64,000 nucleotides of DNA from Arthrinium phaeospermum (Eukaryota; Ascomycota; Sordariomycetes; Amphisphaeriales; Apiosporaceae). Position 1 is the stretch's first letter. The number at the start of each line of letters is the position of its first letter. The position numbers were made by a program, and so were the translations under genes. Where the stretch lies: positions 1,612,001 through 1,676,000 of the forward strand of contig QYRS01000012.1 in the NCBI GenBank assembly GCA_006503535.1. Reading direction: 5' to 3'. Positions 46,780-57,725 of the stretch are shown here, piece by piece. Below the pieces are notes generated by a model. That model made no database searches, was not told the origin of the DNA, and saw nothing but the letters and a program-made list of their open reading frames with translations.

Positions 46780-48790
46780 ATGAATACCACTACCACCTCC
46801 GCCCCCAGGTTGCCAGACACCTTAGTACCGCAGGCGCGGCAATGGGTCAAACTCCACCCCTGGATCACAATCCTTGCCATCCTCGCGACCCAACTCCTCC
46901 TTACTCGGTACCGCAAGGGTCTCCGCCATGTCCCCGGGCCGTTCACCGCCAGCTTCTCCAACTTCTGGAAGCTGCGCGCCGTGTGGAACGCCAACATGCA
47001 CCGTGAGAACATCCGGGTCCATGAGGACTACGGCCCCATCGTCCGCATCGGGCCCAACCATATTTCCGCAAACGATCCGGAGAGCGTTCGCGCCATCTAT
47101 GGTGTTAAGAACGTCTTCCCAAAGGTTTGTCTGTATTCTCTTTCGTGGTCATTTCTATCTTCTTTTCCTTCAATTGGCGATAGGTAGTGACGGAAGATAC
47201 ATGATCTGACCCTCCCACATCCAGTCGGCTTTCTATCCTCTTGCCGAAGCCATCTACAACGGCAAGTTCCTGCCTACCCTATTCACCACCGAGAACAATG
47301 CATACCACATGCGACTCAAGAGCGGCGCCATGAAAGCCTTCTCAATGGACGTTGTCGTGGGCCTGGAGCCATTCGCCGACAAGTGCATCGATGTACTACT
47401 TCGGCGTCTACGCGAAGTCACCAACAACGGAGAGAAGCCCGTCAACCCTGTCGACTGGATGCAGTATTTTGCCTTTGACGTCCTGGGCGAGATCAACTTT
47501 TCCAAGGACCTCGGGTTCATGGAGAAGGGGTACGATGTCGATGGCATCATTGGGGCCATTGGTGGGATCCTGTCATACGTGTCCTTGGTAAGTCCGATTG
47601 CTGTCGCCTGCTTACGGCTTGGTCTTTTCTGACTCCTCTAGATTGGCCAAGTCCCTGCCGTCCACAAGTTCCTGCTTGGAAACCCCCTCCTCCCGAAGCT
47701 ATTCCCCGCCATCGAAAAGACCAACCACGTCCTCCAGTTCTCCTTGGCGCGGGTTCAAGAGCGACTAGACAAGCCTGTGGATCGAAAAGATCTGTTGAAC
47801 CAACTTCTTGCTACACACAAGGCAGACCCGGAGGCTCTGACAATGGATGAGATCATTGCCATCACCACTACCAATGTGTAAGCCTTGCGAGTCCTGTCGA
47901 TGGAGGTTTCGCCGGAGCTACCTGTTCAAACAGGCAGCCGCTGTGCTGATTCTGGTGGTGATGCTACCATGAAACCGTCAACATTCATCAACTAATGCCT
48001 CACCTCGAATTAGGATTGCCGGGTCGGATACCACGGCCGCTTCGTTGGCCTCCGTTATGTACCACCTCAGCAAGTATCCCCATGCCCGCGCCAATCTGCA
48101 ACAAGAAATCGAGAGCGCGATACGTGACGGCCGGGCATCGAGCCCCATAACCTATGCGGAAGCCATCAAGCTGCCCTACCTGTGAGTTCCTCCGCTCCTA
48201 CTTGTCTCTATCCTTACTGTTTGCTTGCTGACTTGCGGCCCCCAAGATCCGCCGTCATTAACGAAGCAATGCGCATACACCCGCCCACGGGCTTCATCCT
48301 GGAGCGCCGCGTGCCCGCTGGCGGGTTAACCCTCCACGGCGTCTACCTCCCGGAAAACACCATCGTCGGCGTCAACGCGTGGGCGTTGCACTACAACAAG
48401 GACGTGTTCGGGCACGACGTGCATTCCTTCCGACCCGAGCGCTGGATCGAGGGCAGCGAGGAGAAGATCAAGGAGATGAAGAGGAACATGTTCGCGGTGA
48501 GTTTGCCTTGTTCATCTGGACTGCCGAGATGGATTTATACTGACGGTCGGACTCTCCTTCAGTTTGGTGCGGGCCCACGCAGCTGCATTGGCAAGAACAT
48601 CTCCATACTCGAGATGTGGAAGGTCATATTCGAGCTGTACCGGGCGTTCGATATCGAGCTCGTCGGGGATGAGGAGTGGGATGCAAAGGGGCATTGGTTT
48701 GTTACACCGAGCAATGTGGAAATGTCCTTCAAGCCTAGGGTCAGTAGAGGGGCTTCCCTCGTGGATCCGGCATGGCTTGGTATGGGGTAG
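46780..48790 (+). CDS. cytochrome P450, pisatin demethylase-like
   Basis: Membrane-bound haem monooxygenase of 529 residues. Exons are 46780-47124, 47225-47587, 47642-47877, 48014-48181, 48247-48496 and 48563-48790, all in phase. The N-terminal anchor is HPWITILAILATQLLLTRY with the hinge RHVPGPF. HEDYGPIVRIGPNHIS is the typical beta-1 region. The I-helix is VIAGSDTTAAS, the ExxR motif is INEAMR, PERW is FRPERWIEG and the haem loop is FGAGPRSCIGKNIS. The family resemblance is to CYP57/pisatin-demethylase-like fungal P450s, which hydroxylate or O-demethylate aromatic compounds. It is the last gene of the cluster on this side and shares a promoter region with the CMD-like gene. Substrate is not predicted. 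Confidence 0.92.
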
Positions 48791-50305
48791 GATCGGTACA
48801 AGGGCGTCAATGTTTAAGGGCTATGAAATACGGAAGAACTACTATATGTATGATCATTTGAGCGTTGTCCGAGGTACCAGCCACAGTCCCCATGCGGCCA
48901 TCTATAGCGCAAACTTGGAGGACGCTGTACAGCCCTCCGGAGCAGCTATTCGTTTCCTTTTTCTTTTTCCTTTTCCGTTTTCAACTCCTATATTATAGAC
49001 CCATCTTTGCCTCTGTTCATATATTAGCATTAACCTGCCAAGTAGCGAGAAGCAGGGATCGAAACGAACCTCTGTCTTGCAGTTAATTACGTCTCACGAC
49101 CGTTTCAACTGCCAGTCTCCTGCAGAGTCCATACGAACTTGCAGTGAAAGTACTACGCGGGAACCCGTGCTATAATCTACTGTTGTAGCTCTGTCCCTCG
49201 AATATTCTGCTCGCCTGGCAGGTAATGTAGTCAAGGGTGTGGGATCAAGCGATCGATATCGGGGCAGCTCGAAGTTCGATATAGCTTTGGGTCGTCACGT
49301 TTTAGTATGCCTTCCGTGATTGGGTTTGGTTGACAACTCACGTATAACCTCTCTTTTACTTCTCTTTCTCCAACGACAGAGTAGTTTCCAGGCGACCAAC
49401 ACTGTAGGTGGCAAAGTGACAACAACACCAACAATGGCGATGATAGCTTCGGCTGATATATCCATCACCCTTCTGAAACTGAACTGTAACCACGCCAATG
49501 AAAAAACAGTCATTAATAAGAGTGAACACAGAATGCTGGTCTTTTAGAAAGCAGATTGAAGGCTCTGGGGCAGCAGATGTTACTCAGGTCATAAGAATTG
49601 TCAGGCAACCAATCACACGTGACGGGGAGTTTCGCTTTGACAGAGCGTTTCTTCAGAAAGGATGAGCTAAGCCCTTTGGCGTGAGATGATCGTGCATAAC
49701 ACAAATCACCCGTAGCTGTGAGGTAATTCGAAATGAGGTGTAGTTGTTCTTTATAGCTAACCCGAGAAGTGCTATCGCTGTGCTCCGGGCTGAAAGCACC
49801 TAATGCATGATGAGTGGTGTCAATTTCAGTTACCGGAGCGGCACCATACACATGCGCTGACTACCTGGGAACGAGGCTCTCGGGAACAAGTGCAGGGGCT
49901 GTACGCCTGCAGGCCCTATTTACGAGTCCGGTTGTGGCCAATGGGAAGAACGCGCCAAGAAATCTGGCTGGTCCTCAATGTACGATATTGGAGAAAGCCA
50001 ATAAGCAACCATGTCGTCCCTGCCACGAAAGCAAACCATCTCCACTATTTCTTTTGCGATATTGGCAAGGGCCAATGGCCTTCCAAGGTCGCCCTCCATC
50101 CCAAACTTGTTCTAAATTCTCCAAGGGACGAATCAAATACGACTACCAAAGTCGCTGGCATGTCGGGCAGAATCCTTCCACGGGATACAAATAAGCAGCC
50201 GTTCCCACACAATCCCGACTTGCCCTACCATCCTAGTCACCCCCAACACAAATCCAAGCAGTCCTTAACACAGTCCCATGGCTGCGCATCACAACTACCG
50301 ACACC
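48791..50305. other. intergenic, nothing supported
   Basis: 1.5 kb, AT-richer, with only short overlapping frames. It separates the metabolite cluster from the Clr5-ankyrin gene and is the likely right border of the cluster. Confidence 0.4.
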
Positions 50306-53300
50306 ATGAGCAACAAAAATCATCAAAGCCCTCGGATACCCAATAAGAAGTGGGAAGCCCACAAGGAAGACATTGTGCGACAGTTTGTGGACCGGAACTG
50401 TTCCTTGGAAGACATTGTTGAGGCTCTGAAGTCTTCTGGTTTCAACGTAACGTGAGTTACCCCTTTTTCGGGTGCCGGGGCACTTGTGCTGAATTTGACC
50501 ATACCCAGCAAAAACCAACTGAGCTATCGCCTGAACAAGAGTTGGCGCATCCACAAGAAAACCACTAAGGGCAAGGCCGAAGCCCTATGGGGAAACATCG
50601 ACTACCGAGTCGCAGAACGGCGAAGGATCGGCAAGGACAGCCATGTCATACTTGATGGGGTCCTTGTGGAGTCGGCGACGATGATGAAGGAGACTAGCAG
50701 ATACTCGCAGCGTGCATGGTCTACTGGTATTACTGGTATAGTGAAGGAATCCTTTTCCGCCATGAACTGTGAGCTGACGCGTGGGCTCAGGTACTCGACC
50801 CAGAACGCCTCCTGGGCATGTGATTTCTGTCTACACTCCACGAGAGACTCTGGGCTGCAAGATCTGGCCTAGGAGTCTGCCGTGGCTCAATTCTCAGATT
50901 CAATCACTATCAAGTACGTCTATTACTCACCATCCTCTAGTTTCGAAAGTTAACAATTCTAGTATTCTCCTCGGTTCAAGTCTCTTCAGTCAACAAGGAG
51001 CTCGTGTCGAATTGGAGAGACCGGACTTTCTTGGAGATTAGTCAGCCACAGCTATATCGGCGCCATGGCCAGCCCTCGCTGTCTCTGCGAATTCCTGAGT
51101 CCGAAGAGTACAGTGCCACCCGGAGGATGGAACTCATTATGTCTGAAAGTGCCGAAGAAGCGGTGCAAGAGCAGCTCAAGCTCATTTTTCTTCAGGCATC
51201 CAACAAATCCATGTTTCGTGAAGACCTTCATCAAATCCGAACCTGGTCAATATTGTTGAAATTCATTCAACTACTTGATGGCGTGGGGTTAATGCGAAAA
51301 CCTATGGACCCTGGCGCGGATTTGACACTCTTGGCTGCTCGGGAGGAACTCTTTCAGCAAACCTTCCATTCCATGACTTGGATGCTCAGTACTAGTAAGT
51401 ACAGAGATATACCGGATCACTCGTTGGACGCCGATGTGGGTAGCGTTGAACGCTTTGTTGACTGGCTCCTTCGTTCCGGTCAAGATCCAAACGTTCCGGT
51501 CAGGAGCCATGTGTACCAATTGACGTCGGCATTGCAATGTGCCTTGGCATGCAAACTTGATAGGGTGGCAGCCATGTTGCTACATCACAAGGCAGATCCT
51601 CGAGGGCGAAGGCCAAGATTTTATGTTTCAGATTGGTCAGACCGTGGGATACATCTTCCTCCTCTTCTACTTGCCGCAGTAGCTGAGAGGAGGTCCAACG
51701 ATTATTCACTTCTAAGAGAAATCGAGAGAAACGGGGTTCTTCTCGACGAGATCCTATCTCCAAGCTTCCATCAATACCCACGCCGAATTGAACCTCAAGA
51801 TAAATATCAGCCCGAGAACAACCATGCTCTATTACAAGAGATATTCACAGCGTTGAACGACGAGCTCGATTCTCTAGCGATTCTTCATTATATCAAGAAG
51901 AGAAAAGGCTCTGCGTGGTTCGAAACACCAGAGCAAAGCCAAGAACTCTTGTTCCATGCTTCGCGTGGAGGCTACTTGAAGGTGTTAGACTTTGTCTTGG
52001 AAAACAATGTGGATATCAATATCGCCAACCGAGCCGGCGCAACAGCCTTGCACAATGCAGTTTTAGCAAGAAAAGCACCCTACAGAACTTGCAGCTATCT
52101 CTTGAAACACGGCGCGAGATTGGACAGAGGTGATGGTGTCATGTCAGCCTTTCATCTAGCCTGTTCTCAAGTGGACGATGTTGACGTTCTCAGACTACTT
52201 TACAAAAACGGCGCAAGCGTACATACATCGATTGATGTCACGCCTGAAGCTGCAGAATACATGAAGATCGATCGCAACCAGCCCAAAGTAGGAAAAAAGC
52301 AGGTGCTACTTGATCAGTTACATAACAGTACCACGCCCCTGAAAGCTGCAATAAACAACAAAAGGTTGGATGTGGACGAGCTGGGGCAGTTTCTCCTGCA
52401 GCTGGACCAAGACGCTACTAACGTCATCAACTTGATGCTGGATTCAAACAATGCAGAACTACTTCTGTTTGCTTCACGTTCAGGCAACTGGCCTGACCTG
52501 CGGCTCAGCCGTTGTGACGGATTGTTTCGCACAACGATAGAGTGTTGTACCAATTACTTCGAGGGACCAATGTCTGGAGCTTGTTGCGATAAGTGGTGGG
52601 AATTTGACGATACTCATATCACTATAGTCAGAGAACTACTTGATGCTGGTGTTCATATTGGCGCAGGTGACGCAGTACGTGCCCTGAGACTAGGAGACTG
52701 GGATCTTGCTCAACACATTCAGGGACTTGACCGATCGTGTATCGCCACACTGCCAATCCCTTACAAAGAGGGGCAACTTTCGTTCCTGGAAGCAACTATA
52801 CTTTGGTGTCCCGGCCATGCCTTCGAGGTCGTGAAGACGCGCCGATATGAGGCTGGAGCGCTTTGTGCGGCTGTCTTGAAAGTCTGTGATGACGAGCTGG
52901 ATCCTGATATAATCGAATCGCTTTTGATAAATCGCTTGCTATGCGATGATTCAACTCTGGACAACTCAGTGGAGATGGCAGCAATCGGCATTGCTCTATG
53001 CTGGGAAAGACAGGACCTGGTGGAAATTCTTGAGAACGATATACCAACACAGCCTTTGGCTTGCCTACCCCGTGTGGAAACAGGCCAATTACAAGTCAAA
53101 CCCGACTTTCCGCTGTGGTGGCACGAATTGCGACTTGGTTCTGTGTCATGTTTCACGTGCGATTCTGAGCCTCATATCTTTGAAGATACAGTCAAACAAT
53201 ACGGCTGGGATACAACCTGTCTGTCTTTGCTGGTAAAATCAAGCGCCTACCACAAAATCAAAGTCCTGATGTATCACCAACACCTACGTCAAAACCCCAC

Positions 53301-54003
53301 AGCTAATCGCGAATATAGGCAAGGGCCTCCTCATTACTGGTCCCCGTTGATATGTTCCATTTTGGGCCAAGACCGTAAGCTGGTTCAAGGTTGTTTGGAA
53401 CTTGGCGAACCTGTTAATGGGACTTGCAGTTATTGCACAAAGTGCACTACGCCCTTAGTGCAAGCTCTAGCTTTCGGAGAACTCGATATAGTAGACCTTT
53501 TGCTGGAAAGGAATGCAGACGTCAACCAGGCTGGGCGACATAGTGACTCAGAAGATTTGTTTTCGCGACAAACACCTCTTCAAATTGCCTGCAAGAAAGG
53601 GTACCTGGAAACTGCAAAGCGGCTGATTGATCACGGGGCCAATATAAATGATGTAGATGATGACGGTTGCACTGCTTTGGAACTGGCAGCAGCGGATGGG
53701 AGGATTGATATACTTCAATTGCTCTTGAGTGAAGGAGCCAGCGTGGTAGGCGAGGACCAATGGATACTGGCGTCGGCCATATCGGAAGCTTTAAAGGGAG
53801 GCCATATGGTCGCGGTCAAGCTTCTTCAGGCTCATGCTGAGGGACTTGGCCTGAACATCGTGGACATCGATGGCATCGGGTACATCAAGGACGATGAGTC
53901 CGAGGATGAAGATGACGAGGACGACGAGGACATGGAAGACGGCGGAGACAAGGGTGACGAGAACTATGAACAATTCGAGGCGTCTATAGTTGATCTGGGG
54001 TAG
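50306..54003 (+). CDS. Clr5-domain ankyrin-repeat protein
   Basis: Exons are 50306-50451, 50509-50726, 50791-50913 and 50963-54003, summing to 1175 residues in phase. The second donor could also be at 50736. Exons 1-2 encode a Clr5 domain (PF14420): KKWEAHKEDIVRQFVDRN, LEDIVEALKSSGFNVT, QLSYRLNKSWRIHKKT. In fission yeast Clr5 belongs to heterochromatic silencing; in filamentous fungi the domain usually heads ankyrin proteins of unknown role and may bind DNA. Exon 3 holds the usual linker (TPPGHVISVYTPRET, WPRSLPWLN). Exon 4 holds scattered ankyrin repeats, best at TALHNAVLARKAPYRTCSYL, TPLVQALAFGELDIVDLLLE, TPLQIACKKGYLETAKRLID and TALELAAADGRIDILQLLLS. The C-terminus is a very acidic tail (DDESEDEDDEDDEDMEDG). 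The frame is intact over 3 kb. Confidence 0.85.
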
Positions 54004-54240
54004 CCTGTTGGTGCACTTTGGACGTTAGTTTGGCTAGATATTCAGATTGACTGACTTGTTGTTCTTTTTGAGTTTTGTTTCTAGACCGCCATGCCGTATC
54101 TCGAGGATCTTCACCTTACAAGCCCCCTATCTCATACCTGAAGGTGATATTCCAATTGTACATACGTGCTAAGAGGTTAAACGATACAGTACAAAACTCA
54201 AGTCTATGCCCAAAACAACTACGGTCTTGCCCTATTACAT
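54004..54240. other. short convergent spacer
   Basis: Between the Clr5-ankyrin stop and the dehydrogenase relic. No feature recognised. Confidence 0.4.
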
Positions 54241-54751
54241 CTACGCCGCCCTGCCATCCTGGGTGATTATATTGCTATTGAACCAGTCTGGTTCCTTCCT
54301 TACAATGAAGCCGAAAATGTTGGTAATGCTCTTTGGGTGACCGTTATGGTACATGGACGAGGCATTGGTCACACAGTCCCTGTCGCTTCGCGACCGAATA
54401 CTTCCCGCCGCCCGTGATGTAGTGCTGGGATACTTCGTGGAACATGTTGGGAACAGCGCCACCGGACGCGACAGCGTTGATATTGATGTTCTTCTCGCCT
54501 TCGTCCTTGAAGAAGCTAGGCACGGACGAGTCGAATGCGCTGCTTGGCGGGTGCCCGCCTTGAAGGCCGCGTTGTCGGAATTTCTTACCAGTGGCCTTAA
54601 TCGCCTCGACCACCTCGAATATCTCCTCTGCGGGCGCGCTCGAGTTGACATTGTCAACCGTGGCCTTCGTGTGCATGCGGCTGATCTATTTGCGATAGCG
54701 GCACCGATGCAGAGTTCAGAGCCAGTGATCAGGGCCGTTTTGTGTGGGCAT
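54241..54751 (-). pseudogene. short-chain dehydrogenase relic with the catalytic middle deleted
   Basis: Minus-strand fragments of a tetrahydroxynaphthalene-/versicolorin-reductase-type SDR, in order but in different frames. The cofactor end reads TALITGSELCIGAAIANR (degenerate TGxxxGIG). Then comes SSAPAEEIFEVVEAIKATGKK, then only about 30 residues later NININAVA, PNMFHEVSQHYI, GGGKYSVAKRQ, and in a third frame YHNGHPKSITNIFGF, KEPDWFNSNIITQDG and a stop. In intact relatives roughly 100 more residues, including the Ser-Tyr-Lys catalytic triad, lie between these parts. So this is a relic with an internal deletion plus frameshifts, not a working enzyme. Such reductases serve polyketide pathways such as melanin. 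Confidence 0.7.
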
Positions 54752-56099
54752 TAGAAACTTAGGCTATTGACAATGTTAGGGGTTTATGTAGATTGACCCT
54801 GCAAATGCAGCTTGGTGGGCTTGTCCAGAGCAAAATTAGCCTTCAAATGCCGATGACTGTCACTGTCACAGTGCATCCATTATGTTAATTGCCGTAAAGG
54901 TGTATCGCGAAAGGTCCAGTATCCACCAGAACGACCGGTGCTTCAGAATAGGATGATATGTATCGGCAACGTTTTTACACTGTTGAGGTAGGTCGAAGCT
55001 GTAGAAGCCGAGCCTCAAGCTTCAAAGCTCCACCACGTGTTGGTAGCTTACTCCAGCGCTGTGTTGAAACAGGCAGACTGGTACCCGTCCACCAGTGTGG
55101 CCATGATTTCTTGAAGCATCGCCAACACATCTCCTGACAAGTACAATACAGTCTTGATGACCTCCCCGAGATGGGAGCCAAAAAGAACAAGAACAAAAAA
55201 AATTACCATGTGCATCACTCGGCGCCTAAAAGCCACTTCGGACTAACTAGCACGTATGCCAGAACCTATAGATCATTGTTGAGCAATGGACACGGCCCCA
55301 GCCCCCCGGGAAATCCCAAAGGGTAACGCTCACGAGGGGAATCGAACCCCAAACTGTACGTAGACGAGTTAGCTGCAGGTGTGCAACTAACCACTGCACC
55401 ATGGTCTGTTGAAGGATTCACGGGTTGTTTGGATTGATAGGTAGCTACCTTGTAGATAGCTGAAGTACGTACCTAGGTACCTACCTATTGTTCTGGCCTT
55501 GCCGCGGGGTTTGTGCTTGGGATAGGGTGAGCTACGGTACTTGATGAGGTTTGCTATCGAGTCCATGGCAAAGCATCTGCGGGGCGGTCCGCGTAACACT
55601 ACCGCCCGGGAGCGCTGTGATGGGGGTCATTCCAGGGTGGAAGGCCTGTTGGCAAGCCGTGACGGAACGAGCGATCTTGTGCTAACGTGCGCTTGTCAAT
55701 TGCGAGGTTTCGAGACTGTGAAAAATTCTTTCGGTGTTTCCAGGCGGCCGAGTTGAACAAGACAAGATGATGTTCTAGTCAAGGGCTATGGGGCGTAGCT
55801 GTTTGATATATACGGCGAGGGCTTGATGAAGATGGGATGGGTGAGTTGACAGCCGCTGCAAAGTTAGGGATTTGAAACTAATGTTGCGATTCTCAGTGAT
55901 GACGGATGTGGTTCCACTTCTGCGTTTTGGTTGGTCATTAACGGCGTAGGAGCAATAACCGGTTTCCTATTCATACTGGATTTCAAGACAAGCAAGGAAA
56001 ACGGTCGTCGATGAGCAGCGACACCTAACTTAACTACATAGTCGAGACCTTCGTTTCATATATACGAGTGTTGTCTTTACCCGCGAAACCAACAGTCGT
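54752..56099. other. intergenic with tRNA-like element and CTAGGTAC-type repeats
   Basis: Contains the tRNA-like element (55331-55408). Around 55439-55495 there is a cluster of taggta/tacctacc motifs, partly palindromic (gtacctaggtacc), which is a common simple-repeat style in these fungi. No coding region is supported. Confidence 0.4.
55331..55408 (-). other. tRNA-like element with Pol III A and B boxes
   Basis: On the minus strand an A box TGGTGCAGTGGTTAG (55401-55387) and a B box GGTTCGATTCC (55348-55338) both match the consensus. The D-arm pairs perfectly (GTGC with GCAC around AGTGGTTAGTT), and the T-loop TTCGATT sits between GGGG and CCCC. The ends do not form an acceptor stem: the seven bases before the A box (cagacca) do not pair with those after the T-arm (cgtgagc). 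No clear anticodon stem is seen. It looks like a tRNA pseudogene or the head of a tRNA-derived short interspersed element rather than a functional tRNA. Confidence 0.5.
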
Positions 56100-56565
56100 C
56101 TAGGGGGCGACCCTGATCAAGAGAGCGCCCAACACACCAAGGACACCGTTAAGGCGGATATTGACACCGATATTTGCTTCCTCCCCCTTCGGATGGCTAT
56201 ACAGGACCTTCATGTCGGCAATGCCCGCCCACGTCCAACAGATGAGGAAGATCCCCAAGACCTTCTGCTCGCCCATCAGCGTCATGGTACAGACGAAGAT
56301 TCCAGCCCCGAGGTTTCGTCCGGTGGCGGCAGGCATAAGTACCCACGTCTCTGGGGTTGCGGAACCAAGGCCGTACATTTCTGCCACTATCATGATGTCA
56401 TGAATTAGATTCAGTGACTGGGACGGTATAAGTAATACTCGACTTACATTTGGGGACACTAACGAAAGTCCCAAGGACCCCTGTGAATAGCAAAAACGTG
56501 CCGACGACCATGCATGCGCCGTCGAGCAAGTAAGGGAGACAAGATGCCAGGAATTCAGAAGCCAT
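56100..56565 (-). CDS. DUF4267-like small membrane protein
   Basis: Two exons, 56565-56448 and 56386-56100, give 134 residues; the intron has GTAAGT and GATAG ends. Four hydrophobic segments are visible: MVVGTFLLFTGVLGTFVSV, GRNLGAGIFVCTMTLMG, VLGIFLICWTWAGIADM and VNIRLNGVLGVLGALLI. Segment spacing, the GRNLGAGIFV motif and length resemble DUF4267 family membrane proteins, whose function is unknown. Similar small membrane proteins are seen near fungal metabolite genes, but no partner is evident here apart from the SDR relic 1.3 kb away. The start ATG at 56565 follows caat and gives a plausible N-terminus (MASEFLASCLPYLLDG). Confidence 0.65.
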
Positions 56566-57725
56566 ATTGCACGTGGGGTCGTCGAGTCGACTGGAAAACA
56601 GGAACTGTGATTGCCTTCGATCTGCACAATGGTCAAGACGCAGACCGCCTCAGTTTTATGTTATCCCGATCCTCGGGGCATGCGGAGATAGTGACCCTGT
56701 CTCGGTACATTTGAATTGTCCGGCCCGCGATGATTGATAATACAACAGACAGGGCTACCAATGGACTAAGATGCGGCGATTGGTAATAAAGAGGGGCAAG
56801 CAATTGCGGTTATACCTACGGTTATCCGCGCTGCTCCACCGTGCTTTCGTTCGTCCGGACAAGGTGCCGACGATGGCGATCGACGCGAGCAGGAGCGCCT
56901 CCGCCACGATACAACGCAACCTTAACTCCCACGTCTCCTGGCGGTGCATCTTATAGGCCGCACGGCCACGATACCGTCAAACTCACCCCCGTCCTCGCGC
57001 GCTGAGTTTATGTCCGGCGTAGGGGGCCAAGAGCCCGAGAGCGAGGTAGCCTCAGTGTCAATTTGGGTGACGCACGCTCGATACAGCATGGTGATGGCCT
57101 TGGTAGTGTTGTACATGTAGGACAGGTCGAATTGCTTGATATCAGCTCCCCTTGGTAGGCTGTCAGGGGCACGGCAGGCGGGAGCACTAGAGACCGGTCG
57201 TGTCCCAATTCCGGCATCTTGCATTTGCCATAGATCTTACGCTCTACCGGTGGTGTTGCGTATCTGACGAGATTCTCTTTCGCCTTGACCGCGGCAGCCT
57301 CCGCCTGGACAGTTGACTCCTCATCCCTGAAAACCATTTATTAGCGCCGCCCAGAGGTCTTATCAGCGCTTTTTATAGCTCAAGCAATTTTCGTGAAAAG
57401 GAGCAAATAGCGACCGATGGTTTTATAAAGGGGGGCCTTACCGGCCGACTATCTAGATACATGAAAATCCTCAAAATGTTCCCACTGGTAAGGGCAAGGG
57501 GAAAAAACCCTTCCCCGAGAGGGTGCTCGCAAAGACCGTAACAAAAAGAATGACTCTTAGTCTGTACGTTCACGGGACGGTTACCTAAACAGGAAAGAGA
57601 AACAAAAGAAAAGAAAGAAAGAACAACTCCCAAAAGCCAAGAGCATAGATGCCTTTGTTACTGATCTGGGTCGATTTGAAGTTTGGACCCCAGAGCATTG
57701 AGCCACTCAGCTGTTGAGTACCAAT
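56566..57725. other. unassigned region, possible decayed minus-strand gene
   Basis: Several minus-strand frames look protein-like but I cannot join or name them. At 57337-57230 there is MVFRDEESTVQAEAAAVKAK. In another frame near 57150-57030 lies DIKQFDLSYMYNTTKAITML. Near 56920 there is a hydrophobic stretch AEALLLASIAIVGTLSG. Together they might be exons or remains of a gene upstream of the DUF4267-like one. A short TATA-like tttttatagctc lies near 57371. Confidence 0.3.

Noticed and set aside
54353..54754. 133-codon plus-strand ORF
   Set aside because: The minus strand of the same stretch carries recognisable dehydrogenase fragments, so the plus-strand frame is antisense to a relic.
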